From positions 197,346,001-197,410,000 of the forward strand of contig JBITNC010000001.1 of the NCBI GenBank assembly GCA_050084985.1: a stretch of DNA of 64,000 nucleotides, read 5' to 3'. This document shows, piece after piece, positions 35,881-49,766 of this stretch (positions within the stretch are counted from its first letter, which is position 1; each line of letters starts with the position of its first letter). Source of the DNA: Nageia nagi (lineage: Eukaryota > Pinophyta). The notes under the pieces are model-generated. The model was not told the DNA's origin and ran no database searches. It saw only the letters and a list, made by a program, of their open reading frames with translations. A program made the translations under genes and the position numbers.

Positions 35881-36448
35881 TATATATAACACCTTTTTAT
35901 GGTAATTTCATCACAAATAAGAAAAAAATCAAATAACTCATGCTGTCAATGGTATGCTCACTGTTCTTCCACTGTCAGTGACATCCAAATCAACGACATT
36001 TCATCATAGAAAAAGTGACCTCTTCTATATCAAGGCATGGACATAAGTGCATTAGTTTTCTAAGTAATAGAAAAAAGATCAAATCAGAAGGAGTTACACC
36101 CATCCATCAAGTGAGGAGAAAAGAGTTTCTAGTTGCATCATGGGAATTGGCTAAAGGAAATCATTTGGAGAGTAGATCCAAAGATATCATTAATCATTCA
36201 ATATGAGAGTTTTTAGTGAATTCCTAGGGAAACCTTAGAACATAATCTTCCTCCATATTATTTTTTTCTTAATCACACCATTAAAGGAGATTTCCAATGG
36301 CAATCAAGCCAAAAAGAGGTTTACAAGGGGCATCAAATCAATAATGATCAAGGAGGAATGGTTCAATTTTAGGTATATATTTTTCTTCTTTAATTTTTTG
36401 GATAATGCAAATTCAATACCTTTCATTACATATCCAAAGATAGGAAAA
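35881..36448 (+). other. Element C interior before 3' LTR
   Basis: No gene recognised. A 63-codon open frame at 36015-36206 has no motif. The purine tract lies at about 36434-36448. Confidence 0.5.
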
Positions 36449-37124
36449 TGGTATACACCTAAATATGATTTATTATTAATTAATAATTCATATTTATTAC
36501 ATTAAATAATGTTATTGTAAAAAGGGTGTAAATGCACCAAAAGTAATGTAATAAGAAAATATCAATGTAAAAGGTGTAGATCTCAAGAATAAATGCATCT
36601 ATAAAAGAAGATAAAAGCAAGATATTTCATATGAAATCAATTTCAAGGAATACACCACAATTGAAATGATGTCTTTAGAAACCACCAATTAACCTTGGAT
36701 TTGTTATGCCCTAGTTGTGGTGATCATATCCTATTCTTTGCATGAGGTCAGATTCTTTATATTTTAGACCATTAATGATATATGTTATGCATGGTATGTT
36801 GTTGTGTTTGAAGTTGGATCTATAATTCTTTTTGTCTAGTTTCATATACTTCAATTCGTGTGCATGGATCTACCTAATTCACATAGCTAATGATGTGTAT
36901 TTCCTATGAATTGATGGAGTGGTAATTCAATTTCCTAGAACTCACTGATGATCAAAAGGTGGGCATGTGACCACTCATTTTGTATGTACTCAAAAAGATA
37001 TATTAATTTATGAGGTTTATACATTAGTTAGAGATCATATATGTATTGTATTACCTTGAACAATATTATGTATTGTAAATCACATTAATGAATTATTTAT
37101 TTAATTCATTATTTATGGTTTACA
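36449..37124 (+). repeat. Element C 3' LTR
   Basis: 676 bp, beginning TGGTATACACC and ending GGTTTACA. Clearly homologous to the 5' copy with moderate divergence. Confidence 0.87.
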
Positions 37125-39655
37125 CTATGTTGGATTGTACATGACTATCTAGGACTTATTATTTGTTCAAGTATGTATATATAAATTTTTTTATTATATT
37201 TTATTTTCTATTACCATTTGATAATTTATTCTCTAATAAAAATTATTGTAGGTCTTCATACAAAAGGTTATCATGCTTGTCCAAAGCGTGTAGAAAATCT
37301 CACATCAATATATTCAAAACACTTGCAAAAGATGTAATACCTTGGTAATAGAAAATATTTTCCAATGGAACACCCTTTTTGAAATTTGAAATGATAGTTT
37401 AATGGTGAGGTTGACTACAACCCCACTCCCAATTATGTATCTCTTATGGATTGGTGGGTAAATCTCGAGTAAAGTGTAGAAAAATATTAGGAATGAGCCT
37501 TTGAGGAAGGACCTATTGTTGACCTTAATGATTTTATTATCCACAAAGATAGCTTAACTTTAGGTGAAATTTAATAAAATATATAAATATATTTATTTGA
37601 AAAAATGCATGTTTGTAATATTTCAATTTCATTATTTTATCATTAATTAAATGATTAATTTTATGCATGTTTTCAGGAATGAAGAGATAATCAATATGGT
37701 AGAAACTTCCATATTGGAAGGACTTATTAGTGGTACTTTTATTGGATCCTATGTAGATTATAAAGAATGTTGCATATTCTTTGTATTGGTATACAATAAG
37801 CAAAGATTTAAATAATTCCAATGTGAGAAATTATTTAATAGATACCAATACAAAGCATTCCTTATGCATAACTCATAATTTAGATGGATTGATGAATGTA
37901 CCTAATCCTTGGACATGGATTATGACCAAATAAGAAGTAACTATGCTACATAATGTTGTTTTAACTACTAAAATACTAAGTGCTTGTGGATCATATTTAA
38001 GAAGAGTATTCAGTATTGATGGTAAAATGATAAGAGGATTAAAGTCTCATGATTACCACAAATTCTTAAAGGTATTCTCATATTACATGTCTATAGAAAT
38101 ATTTAAATTCATATTAATATATATTTTATTCAAAATATAATGATTAATATCCCTTAATATGTAAAATTTTTTATGGTATTATTTTCAAAATATTTTTTTA
38201 CTTACAATTCGTGGATATGTGAGTTTACATTTTGATCTAATACATGTAATTGGTAAACTATCAATATTTCTAAGGTACCATGTCATGTTTATATACTAGT
38301 ACTATTTTATGATGAAAATATATCTTTATTGTTGTGTTCAAATTTTAGCTACTTTTTGACATGTAATGATATCATATTTTCATAAACAAGTGGTTAAATT
38401 AAAAGGATATATATGTGCATGAAATACATAGGCAGCATAGAGAAATTACTAAAATTATTTGTAAATTTGAAAAAGAAATACTTGTTGCTTTAATGGACTT
38501 ACAAGTACACTTGATCATCATCTAGTAGATGATATTAAAATAATAGGTATTATAAGTGGTAGAAATAATTTTTTTGTGGAGTGAATTTTGAAAGTACTAA
38601 AAGCATTTGTGAGACAAAAATCATGACCAGAAGGATCTATAAGTGAGGGATACATTTTATACGAATATAAATTTTACACAAGTTAGAATATTCTCTTATA
38701 GGTACATCTAATAATATTTTAGATTTTAGTAATTTACAATAATATATATGTACATGCAATTTGGATTTAATTTAATCAATGCATACTAATGAGTACATAT
38801 GATGACATAATTATTTTATAGATTGTGATAAATATGAATCTATAAACCAATTTATCATGATGATTATGAAATGTTGGAAAGCATGTATTGAATTATATAA
38901 TAGTAAAAGAAGTGCAATTCCAAGAGAACATACCTTATTTTGCAATGTAAATCTAAGGGATCCTCTACCTTCACATCTAAGAGAGGAAAATTTGTCAAAA
39001 GGATGTACAAGGTTATGGATGAAGCAAGCAATTGAAGAGAAACAAATTAGATGAGAAAGGATACATGAATAAGCATACAATATAGCTATTGGATGCAATA
39101 ATATAGTAATTATTATTTTATTCAATTTCATATAATTTTTTATATTTTTATAATATTTTCATGGCTAACTTATATATATACATAATGATTGCACTAATAA
39201 CATTTTCATGCAAATATGTGAAGGCATTGCATTTCCCTATAATGTGGGCATATGGTCAACACTTAAAAATTGAAAAGAATAATGAAATAAGAATGACATT
39301 TTATTGTGGAGTGATGGTTGAATTTGATTATGCAAGTTGTCAAGTACAAAATATACAAACTAGATAGAAGGAAAATTATAATATATTAGAAAAATCCAAG
39401 AAATTATTCAATTAGATTATAGATCATTCTAGTGTGTAGTATTTAAATTTAAATGGTTTGAAGGATTTAATAGAAGAACAACCTTGTATACTGATCCTAG
39501 TGGTTATCATGCTATTGACTCTACATGATATTTACCTAAAGATAAAGAACCTTATGTTTTACCACAACATTGTAGTAAAATATTTTTCATTCCAGATGTA
39601 TTGGATAAGAAATGGTGGTTTGTAATTAGTTGTTATCTAAGAGTAAAATATATTA
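37125..39655 (+). pseudogene. CACTA transposase TNP2, C-terminal part with DUF4216-like domain
   Basis: Resumes with LCWIVHDYLGLIICS (37125-37170), the position of the WTxxDFPxYG block. An AT-rich stretch, possibly an intron (37172-37250), precedes GLHTKGYHACPK and YLGNRKYFPMEHPF (37251-37385). Then WTWIMTK, MLHNVVLTTKIL and GLKSHDYHKFLK (37905-38070), and a decayed DUF4218-like segment with VLKAFVRQKS and PEGSISEGY (38590-38660). After further fragments, 39440-39645 encodes a DUF4216-like end: VVFKFKWFEGFN, YVLPQHCSKIFFIPD, KKWWFVIS. This TNP2-DUF4216 architecture is typical of plant CACTA elements. Many stops make it a pseudogene. No CACTA-type terminal repeat was found. Confidence 0.85.
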
Positions 39656-39935
39656 TACATCCTATTGATGAAGATTAGAATTAGAGAATGTATTGTTGAA
39701 CTATGGAAATATATTTTTATATTATTTTATGATACATTGAAAATATCTAACTATCAATATATTATCATTTTGAAGTTAAATGATTCACTTGAATTTTATA
39801 TGATTTTATGTACCATTATAACATACCTAATAGTTTTTGGTGATTAATAAATATTTTTAGAGATTTTTTTTCAAAATTTTAAATATATTTTATTAATACA
39901 TTAAATGTATTTAAAATTAATACATTTAAATTTAA
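39656..39935 (+). other. Spacer between transposase and telomere-like array (module copy A)
   Basis: About 39770-39935 is a diverged relative of the 236-bp repeats at 40954-41189 and 43378-43613. They share TTTATGTACCAT, TTTTTAGAGATTT and AATACATTTAAATTTA. Confidence 0.65.
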
Positions 39936-40532
39936 ACCCTAAATCTCTAAAATCTTGAACCCTTAAAACCCTAAACCCTAAACCTTAAACATAAAATCTT
40001 AATCCCTAAACCCCTAAAACCCTTCCTAAAACCATAACCCTTAAACCCTAAAACCCTAAAACCAAAATCCTTATCCTTAAACCATAAACCCTTAAAAACC
40101 TAATTAAATTATAAATCCTAAATCATAAACCCTAAAATCATAAACCCTAAAACCTTCAACCCCCAAACCTTTAAAACCTTAAATCTTAAACCCCTAAAAC
40201 CTTAAATCCTACAATTCTAAAATACTAAACCATAAAACCAAAAATATTGATCCATATACCCCTAAAACCTTACCTAAATCCTAAACTCTTAAAATCCAAA
40301 ACTCAAGAACCTAATCCCTAAACCCCTAAAACCCTAATCCCAAAATCCTAATCCCTAAACCCCTAGACCCATAAAACCCTAATTAAACCATAAATCTTAA
40401 AACATTAATTAAACCCTAAACCTTAAATCCTAAATGCTAAATCCTAAGCTCTAAACCATAAACCTTAAACCTTTAAACCCCTAAAACCCTTATTAAATCA
40501 TAAACCTTAAACCTTAAAATCATAAATCCTAA
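39936..40532 (-). repeat. Degenerate telomere-like array, C-rich strand on top
   Basis: About 600 bp of imperfect CCCTAAA and CCTAAA variants (for example aaccctaaaccctaaacc). The orientation is opposite to 3474-4195. Strand is given as that of the G-rich unit. Confidence 0.85.
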
Positions 40533-40953
40533 ATTAATCATCAACATCCACCTAATACAATGAATGAATGTGAGAGAATGATTAACCTTTACTTGTCATA
40601 TTCATAAGAATAAAAGGATGATAGAAAAGATAAACTTGTAATAAAAGTAATTACACCACTATTATGGGTAGAGCATGATTTACCAAATTAGGGTACAATA
40701 AATTACCCCATGCCATGATAAAGTTGTCTAGGAGAATACCCATAAGGCCATAACACTATATTTGATATTTAGGAAAATTCCCATAATGTTAATATTCCTT
40801 TCATGATCAAACTACAATCCATGCATTATGCCTCTTCCCTTTTCATGGAAATGAAGATGCAATAGCAAAAAATGCACCCAAATTAAGAATTCCCAATGAT
40901 GGTATAAATAGTATTTAATGTGTAAAGGCCCAATGGAAGTGATGTAAATGTAA
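40533..40953. other. Unassigned AT-rich stretch
   Basis: No gene or repeat recognised. Confidence 0.35.
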
Positions 40954-41189
40954 TGAGCCCTATATATGGTCAAACATCTCCTCAAAGTATTCCAAGTGTT
41001 GGCTTGGTTTCAAGTTATGATTTTGAAGTTATATGAGTTAATTGAATTATATAGGATTTTATGTACCATGCATTATGACATACCTACTATGTTTTGGTGA
41101 TTTTAAAATATTTTTAGAGATTTATATAAATTTTTTAATTTATGTTATTAATACATTTAATGTATTTGAAATTAATACATTTAAATTTA
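40954..41189 (+). repeat. 236-bp direct repeat, left copy (module B)
   Basis: Starts TGAGCCCTATATATGGTC and ends ACATTTAAATTTA. Roughly ten differences from 43378-43613, with the same length. Confidence 0.85.
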
Positions 41190-43377
41190 GATGTTTATTC
41201 CCAATAAATACTATAGTTATAATTGCTACAATGTCAACATAAAAAAGGTTCTGTTGGGAATTGCCATCAATTGTAATACCTGGTATCTTTACCTTTTATT
41301 TTGCCATCTTGAATTTTAACTCATTTGATTACTATTGCCTAAGAGATAGCATATTTAAATGTTATATGTTGTTGCATAAGTAACATGCTAGCTATAGGTC
41401 TTAAGCAACTTTGAATAAATAATTTTACTAATTCTTCTTTAGGTAATGTATAAGGCATGCTTGTCAAAATTACTCACCATCATGAAATGAAATCATTTAT
41501 TAATTCATCAAGGAATTGTTGTAATCTTGTTAGATTAGTAATAGAAGTTTTATCTTTAATATTAATCCTAAAATGTTGTAGAAATATTTCAAAATTTATA
41601 TAATTATTAGTAAGCTTATTATATTTCATATAACTTATTATTATTATACTATATTAAGAGGAAGGTACTATCATCACCATCTATGGTAAATCTTTTGATG
41701 AAGCCTGACATAACTCTCCCCATGTGTTTATAGACTGAGGGGTAAAAGTTTTCAACCATTTAGCTCCTTTGCTTTCAAAAGAGTGTGATAATAATCTAGT
41801 CACCATCATTTCTTCAATGATATCAAAGCTTGAAGCCAATAGAGAGATATCTTGATAATGTTCATATGGTGTTTTACTAGATCCATCATATTTGGGCAAA
41901 AATTTGAAAGTTTCTTAGAGAATAGCTGGTGAATTAGCAATAACTACCAAAGGATGGCCATTATTTCAAGTAGAAAAATTAGCAAGAGTAGGTTGAGCCA
42001 TGCTTGGAGTAGTTGAATTAGGTGAAAGATTTTTTAGGGTATAATTAAATATGATAGATAATGGGATAGCCCTTAAGGGAATTTAATGAGATAAAATTTA
42101 GGAAATATTTTGCCTAGCCCTCTTATGAGGAACTAATAGCTCTTGAAATCTAGGTTATCTGAGAGAATTTCTTGAACTACTTCTAGTAATTCTATGTTAT
42201 GGAGGTGCTAAATTCCAAAATATTAACTATTTGATAGCAAAGTCACTAATAAGGTAATAGAAACCTTATAATCTTTGAAGGATCTAGTTGATAGCTTACT
42301 AGACATAGCTATCTAGCCTATTTACTCCTACTAAATTTGAGATTTAGCTTGCATCCGATTAGGTGTACCAAAAATGGATACTTTTACTATTTATTGGTAT
42401 AATGTAAGGTCAAGGGTTTGGTTTGGTCATGTTCTACATTGCCCACAATGGTAGAGTCCTTGAAAGAGTATAAGGTGGTGGGGATGCGTTCATGTTGATT
42501 TTCTACTCAATATCTGAGTTGTAGGTTGGTTCCTATCTATTATCAAGGTTAAAAGTAATAGAAAAGAGATTAAAAGGTAAAGAGTAATAGGAAAAAAATA
42601 AACACATTAAACTAAATGTAAACAAGAACTATATAGCTTGATCATTACAGCATAGGAAATAATCCATAACCAAGATAAAGAATAGAAAACTATCTTATCC
42701 TTGGGGTCTTGCAATCATAATACATAACCATAACTTAAGATAACATCTCATATATAACATTCACAAAGTGTAATAGATAGCCACTTGTTTTAAAGGGAAA
42801 AGCATTATCATATACATAAGCATCTTACAAACTTGGGAAAATTTGCTAAAATGTTTGACCTCTTGGACTTACAATAGTCCACTATTTATACATTTACATA
42901 CTTGATTGGATAGTTATCTATCATTAATATACATAAATACTCCTCTTGATTGAAAATATTAAGAAAATAATTTATAATTAATATTTCAACTATGTTGAAT
43001 TACACAGTAATCAAGTACCAATAGCACCATAGTCTAGGAGTTTGAAATTTTTAAATCATTGTACTCATTAAGACACAATATTTCTAGTTTGTCATTAACT
43101 ATTTTCTCTTAGCTCTATAGCTAATTGAATATGCACTTATTTGTAACTTGATTGGTATGATCCAAGATTGTTCTCTATCAGTAGCTATCTACTTCTCCTC
43201 AACCATTAATAATCAGTACTGTATTACTAGTTGCATGGAATAATGGGGCTAATGAATACTATACCATTTAAGTCCAAGAAGAATACCACTATCATGTGGA
43301 AATGAGTTGTAGTTGACACATAAACAAAGCCCTAAGGTCTAACACTTATGATCAAGTGGACCATTATTTCATTCTAG
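41190..43377 (-). mobile_element. Truncated Gypsy-2-family element, minus strand
   Basis: The minus strand shows part of an LTR (about 43370 down to 42390; only the last 980 bp of the 1.78-kb LTR, ending as in Gypsy-2), a primer-site region with TTTTTGGTACACC (about 42355-42375), and gag from about 42002. No protease or polymerase follows. It is a fragment cut at both ends, sitting exactly between the two 236-bp direct repeats. Confidence 0.8.
41681..42002 (-). pseudogene. Gypsy-2-family gag fragment
   Basis: Begins MAQPTLANFST as in Gypsy-2 (where it is MAQPANFST), with a stop at the same general place, then FLPKYDGSSKTPYEHYQD, LASSFDIIEEMMVTRLLSH and KWLKTFTPQSINTWGELCQ. About 105 residues of capsid remain, with the frame intact from 41899 to 41681. 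Useful for rebuilding a family alignment; non-functional. Confidence 0.82.
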
Positions 43378-43613
43378 TGAGCCCTATATATGGTCAAACA
43401 TCTCCTCAAAGTATTCCAAGTGTTGGCTTGGTATCAAGTTATGATTTTGAAGTTAAATGAGTTACTTGAATTATATAGGATTTTATGTACCATGCATTAT
43501 GACATAAATACTATGTTTTGGTGATTATAAAATATTTTTAGAGATTTATATAATTTTTTTTAATTTATTTGATTAATACATTTAATGTATTTGAAATTAA
43601 TACATTTAAATTT
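43378..43613 (+). repeat. 236-bp direct repeat, right copy (module C) with short telomere-like tail
   Basis: Near-identical to 40954-41189. It is followed to about 43650 by a few CCCTAAA-like units, as module A is followed by a long array. Confidence 0.85.
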
Positions 43614-46600
43614 AAACCCTAAACCCCTAAAACACTAAACCCTTAAAATGCTATGAATCGAACTAATCAAATTACATATTAAGAAAGAAAATAAATTATA
43701 ATAAAAGTGTCATGAGGACTCCTAAATAAAGAAATACACCATCTCATAATTACATAGTCATTACAACATGATTTCATTGTAATTGACATCAACTTACAAG
43801 GATGTCATGGCATACAGAGTTTTCTTTCATACTTTACATATGAACAAAAATATTTAATGAAATTAATTTCTCAAATTTTCATTTTCTAAAGGCAAATTTC
43901 AAAAAAAATAAAAATACCACAACAAACCCAAATAAATATCCATTTTGAGATTTCATCACCACTTCAATTCTCTCTATTAATGGTTGTGGGTATTACTATG
44001 ACTCCATATTTGGGATCAAATCTTGTAGAAAGAGGATATTTATGGGAAATAATTATCTCAATTATGTCATAATGTTTAATCCTTGTGCACAAGAAATTAC
44101 TCAATTTTTTCAAAAGCTTCATATGCCCATGCCCATCTATGCATCTCTACCAATTCCTTACCCTTCATATTTTTCTCCACTACCACCACTCTATAATGTA
44201 CCTAATAATATTTTCATATAACTAAATACAACATAAATTACATATAATATATGTATGAACTATATTCCTACAATAGCTCCAATACAAAACTTAAAACCCT
44301 AAATATTAAACTATTGTAATTTTTTGAAAATGCCCATTAATTTTTACATTATCATCAAAACAAGCTAAACTATTTTAATAATGGGATATAATATCATACA
44401 TAACATCATTTACAACATCATATATTATGTAATTACATTATCTATTTTTTCAAAAACATCATTTATAGTATCATTTTTTATATAATTTGCATCATCTATT
44501 ACATCATAAATGATGTCAAAACTATAAAATATTATGTTAATTTTGGCATCATTGTTAGCATTAGTTTTATGCCAATTAGCCTCAAACAAGCTATCCCTAA
44601 ATATCCCTAAATAAATGAAAGATCCATTGGTGCATAAATGACACAATATGATGCTAATAATGTTAGAGACATTGAGCACATGGTCATGACATGCACCTTG
44701 ACACTAATTCCCATTATTTTATAGCAGGCATCAATTCACCATTTAATTTTTCAATATGGGTTAAGTGTTTAAAGGCTATATGTAGTACCAATCATGCTCT
44801 ATTATATGATTTCTAAAAAACAAACTAGCATATTTTTATAGGAATTTAAATGGAAACAAATTGGAAATCAAATAAGTAATTAAAAGCACACACAAGTAGT
44901 TGAATAATACCAAAGAAACTTGTTGAAGAAAACACATAACTATTCTAAGCAAAATAGGGAAATGGTAAGGGTAGCTTCTACTGGATGAATGGGCCCTTCT
45001 TCTTCTAGTAGAAACACCCAAGAAGAACTCAAAGATTAAATAATACACTCATACTTTCATTTATGTACCATTTTCAACAAAGAAATACAATATCTTTCAA
45101 CAAGTTACTGTTTACATTCTATCTCCCACCTCCCTCATACATACTAGAGAGAAGTATTTATAATAACATAATTCTATAATAAAATAAAAAATAACTTGTT
45201 ATTGATGCCATAAATAACATTAAATAACTTATTCTAAATACATTTATGTTTATTACAAAAGATGTTGAACCATATGTAAACTAACCTCAATCAACAAATA
45301 CACCAGATTACCAAATAAGCATTTTGAAACCTTCAAAATTATTTTTCACATGCTAAAGTAAATTCATCAATCATCCTCATTCAATATTGGTGTTAAATAT
45401 TTCCATAAGAAACCCTAGTAATATATACTGAATTATTTTCTATGTGTGAATCATGCCTCATCAATTCTAAAGCTAAAGATATTTTGTTGAAATCTTGGTT
45501 ATATATAGAAATAGTTATGATTTGTTGGCTGCAATGTATGGACATGGATGTACTCTCCTTCTTGGAATATTGGCCCTAAAAATCCCCCTTGATCCTATCA
45601 ATATATTGCAAGACAATTCTAACATGAAAAATGGTATTGCTAACATGTAAAAATATCATGCCCAACCTCTACCATATGATGGTTTATCCTCCAGGAATCT
45701 TTGGAAAATGAAAATCATTGATGTTAAAATATATATTTAAACACTTAACTTTAGGGAAATTATTTTCAAAATATAATATTATAAGGATTGAAAAAGATAT
45801 ATAAAATACTTTTACCATAGCCTTTTAATACAGAATATGCAAGTGACTTGGTCATAAAAATGTAAAAACACAAAGATGTTAGCAAATAACAAAGTATAAC
45901 ATTTACAATAATAAATTAGTTAGAATATAAAATATGTAATTTGTCTACTAAATTATCCTTTTACTAAATCATTAAAATAGTATTTTTATTTCAAAATCAA
46001 GAACATTTCTTATCTCATCAAACATCAACATTGTTCCTCAAAATTTTTGATCTATGGGTTTTTTTGTACTTAAGCACCAAATTGTATTTATAAGTTTAAC
46101 ACTTTGCATTTTAAAGAGAGAAAGTCTAAAATAAAAGCTTGTGGATAAGCTTATACATGTACAACCTTATGACCAAAGTTCTTAGTTAGTAAAGTGACTT
46201 TAGCTAAAGGAAAACTTACAAAAAACATAATGTTAGAACATGTAGTGAGTCAGGATGACTAAAAGCTTTGAAATTAATTGGCCATGCATACTCAATGAAT
46301 AGTAATTGCCAAACATTAACCATCACTATAATTATTATTATTTATACCCTATAAATTTTCACCATGCATTCTACATGTGCGTGTATTATCATTCTAAGTA
46401 GTAATATTTTTATTTTTGTAGTAGGGAAATTATTATAAAAGTAGACCAAGGTATCCAAGAAAAGGGTAAGAAAATCTTAGAATTTCACCCTTTTATAAGC
46501 TAAACTTTTAGTTTGCTTATACAATACAAAAGTTATTGGACCTATCCTAATTAAAAGGGTTTCTAATATAATACAAAGTTGTTTGATGAATTTATGTGAA

Positions 46601-47285
46601 TGTTATTAATATTTTACTTTCAATTCTTTCTTGGTAAGCTATGATTGCATTTTTTGTCTATTAGGGGATGTATTATTGTAGTTTTATGTTATATTTAGTT
46701 GAATTTGCAATGGTTGTTTATGTTTTAATTCGCATAATAATTAAATTTTCAATAGATTGCCTAAGTTGATGTGGCTATTAGGTTTCTCCATCCATTTTTA
46801 TTCTTAAAAAAACCCAATAAGGAGTCAACCTTATCTAAAAGTTGAATTAAAATTACTTCAATTCTTCCAATATATATTTTCATCAAGGGAAATTGAATAA
46901 TTTCAAACTATTACATGGGGCTATTCAATAATTCATTTTTATGGCACACTTGATCAAATTATTCCCACCTTTATTTGTATTGCATAAGGTATTAATTGAC
47001 TTTATTAGTGACTTCACTAGGGGATCTCAACCTAAAAACCCATCTTTAAGGACCTTAACAAAAGGGAAAGAAAAAACTCTTGCTTAAAACCTCATATTAT
47101 TCCTTCTTATACTTATAGAGGCTATAGTAAATTAATATCTTTATCAATTGCAAGAGCTATTATCACTAAATCCCCCATATAAAAGTAAAATATTAAGCTA
47201 TTTTTGAGCTCATAGTCTATCAAGCACCAATAATTCCATTAGGTTGGAACAACATTGGACCATTAAACATCAAAAATTTTAGGAA
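43614..47285. other. Unassigned AT-rich region
   Basis: No gene recognised over 3.6 kb. 44395-44530 has irregular ACATCAT-type short repeats. 44880-45200, read on the minus strand, has an LTR-like look (a TTATAAATA box near 45155, CT-rich stretch), but no partner was found. The open frames here are short and without motifs. Confidence 0.4.
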
Positions 47286-48800
47286 ATTTTAAATACTATA
47301 TTAAAGACTACCAAAATTTGATATAAATAAGAAGGAAACATATGAATACTATCAAGATGTAGCTATATTGATTACTATTCACAAAGTTTTGCATGAGGAT
47401 GTAATTATAAGGCTGTTGAAAATATCCTTCAAAGATAAGGTATTATTATGGTATTCTTCCTTGGTGGAAGGGAGTATTAGAAATTGGGCACACTATCTGA
47501 ACTATTCATCAAAGAGTTTAATGAGATTGATGACCCCTTTTCACTATTGAAATAATTTACTTCAATCCAAATATATCCATAAGAAGATATCATTGATTTC
47601 AACATCAGGTTCAACAAGATATGGAAAATAATTACTAAATAGGTAAGGCCATTAGAACCCCAAGATTATATTTACTATATAATGTCTAATTTTTATTAAG
47701 GGTTGTAAATTTGATAATTTGATAAAATGAGGTTAAGTATATCAAGCAATGGTAGTTACTCAAAATGCTTTGTTTCTCATTGAGAGACTCACCTAGGCTT
47801 ATAACCCCATATTTTTTAAACATTTCACAACCCACCTTACAACTTGACCCTCAAGATTAATTTTCCACTTCCATTATTATCTCTCTACCTTCCACCCTTG
47901 TACCACAAATTGGACCCTCACCTGTTGTAAGTCTATTGTCCAAAACCCCCATCACTCAATTTTACTAGTTGTTGAGCCTAAAGGATCCATAGAAGTATAA
48001 TAACTAATAAATTTGGTGGCTTAATAAATAAGGTTACATTTATGAAGAATCAAAATTTCAAGAGAAGGTTTGATAGATATAAAAAAAGATGACCTCCTTA
48101 TGTAGCTAAAGATGAATTATCTATATTAGCCAACACTATTAAAAGAGTAAACCATATGATTGAAGAAAATGAGGTCAAATCCCTTGCTTATATAATATAA
48201 CCATGGTGTTTGTATTATAATTAGGAACATATTTACAATGCATATACTAACTACCAATATTAATGTTAGTTGGTGGTAGCTAAAAAGATAGAGAAGTTAC
48301 TATAAGAGAATAAACTAGTTGGCATGAACTATGTACATGATAATTTGGATCAAGAAATCTCTTCACTTAATGAATTTTTATTTGTCAATGGAAAAATGTT
48401 GGATCATGAAGTATTGAAATTTAAATAAGCATTATCAACAAATAAGGAAAAAAATAAATTTTATAGATATAGTCATAGTGTTACTCTCATAGAAGTGACC
48501 ACCAAAAGATGTCTTACCAAAAGAAGAGTTTCATTAATGAGAGTTCTAAAAATAATTCTCATAACAAATTTTGGTAGGAATATTATTGGAAAGTAAATGA
48601 TTTGTAATTGATAAATAAAAAGCTTCATCATAACATCTAGTAGAGAAAGGAGACATGAAACAATCATCCAAGGAGAGTGACCCAAGAAGTAGAATTTCAA
48701 AATCTAACAAACACTATATTTCTTCCAACCCTATATGAAAATAAGCATTATTAAAATTAGATTAATCTACTATTTTTAATTGGAGTACTAAAAAAGGTAT
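47286..48800 (+). pseudogene. Ty3/gypsy gag remnant, second family
   Basis: 47310-47550 reads LPKFDINKKETYEYYQDVAIL, VLHEDVIIRLLKISFKDKVLLWYSSL and GSIRNWAHY, the capsid pattern of plant gypsy gag, related to but distinct from Gypsy-2. Beyond a frame change, LLQSKYIHKEDIIDFNI-like and VRPLEPQDYIYYIM can be followed. Further decayed pieces extend to about 48800 (open fragments VNHMIEENEVKSLAYII, FLFVNGKMLDHEVLKF). It is cut on the right by element D at 49072. LTRs of this copy were not found. Confidence 0.65.
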
Positions 48801-49071
48801 AATAAATCCTCAACAAACTAAAAATATTTAGTGTACTATCAAACTACTACTATCAATAAAATTGAAGACATTATTGAGTTCAAAACTAATAAAATTACTT
48901 TAGTTAAAATTGATATATTTATTGAAATATGAAGCTCTTATGCCTAATCCAACATGCTCAATAGCCAAATAAAAAACACCGAACCCTTTAATATGGCCTT
49001 ACATATGGGATGCTATCTAGTTTAATTTTCCATTGATGAAGGAAAAACTAAATCATCACATCCAATAGATC
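48801..49071 (+). other. Flank of element D
   Basis: Probably more of the gag-containing element. Nothing specific seen. The last five bases (AGATC) are the likely target duplication of element D. Confidence 0.4.
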
Positions 49072-49749
49072 TATAGATCCAAAATAAATGCATAACATAA
49101 TAAAATAAATTAAATGCACTTATTTGGATTATAATGTTTATTGACACATATATCAGAAATATGGCAATAATGAATAATAGGCATACATGTATATTTTATC
49201 CCAAATGTATGCTTATTAAATTAACGAAATCATACATCAAACATGAGTATACATTCATTTATTTATACATCATTAACAGACTAAAAGAAATATGTTGCTA
49301 ACATCCTAAAAGAGGCAAAATTATGAATGCAATAAAAGATATGAAGATGCTCAAATGAAAGATTCATCAGATAATGAATATGTAATAAATTTTAGAAATG
49401 ATATTCACGTGTTATAGATATGAGATGATATTTTCTAGGGTCTCCCTTAGATCTTCCTCTTCATTCTCTTTACATTTATCTTCGATATGTAAATCTTATA
49501 ATGGTTTCTATAACGTTGTGTAACCTCCTGATATCCATCGATGATCCCCCCCTCTTTTTTAGGTTGCCTTTAATGTCTTTATATAACAACATCTCTATTA
49601 CAAGATTTTGACCCCTTGTACATGGTACAATGGTCCATTACATGAATTATATAGCTTTGAGTATTATTTTAACCCCTTTTTACATTATACATAATTTATG
49701 CTCTAAAATGAATTATTTAATAAATAATAATTTATTTTAGGTGTCTACA
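49072..49749 (-). repeat. Element D 3' LTR
   Basis: 678 bp. On the minus strand it begins TGTAGACACC and ends GGATCTATA, where the family end is GTCTACA-like. Confidence 0.85.
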
Positions 49750-49766
49750 TTTTTCCCTTCTTTGGA
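49750..49766 (-). other. Element D polypurine tract
   Basis: TCCAAAGAAGGGAAAAA on the minus strand, directly before the 3' LTR. Element C has TCCAAAGATAGGAAAA at the same place. Confidence 0.8.

Noticed and set aside
44395-44530. Possible CRISPR-like or satellite array of ACATCAT words
   Set aside because: Spacing and sequence are irregular, and this is a plant nuclear genome. It is low-complexity AT-rich DNA.
44880-45200. Solo LTR candidate on the minus strand
   Set aside because: TATA-like box and CT-rich stretch only. No partner LTR, TG/CA ends or TSD could be found.
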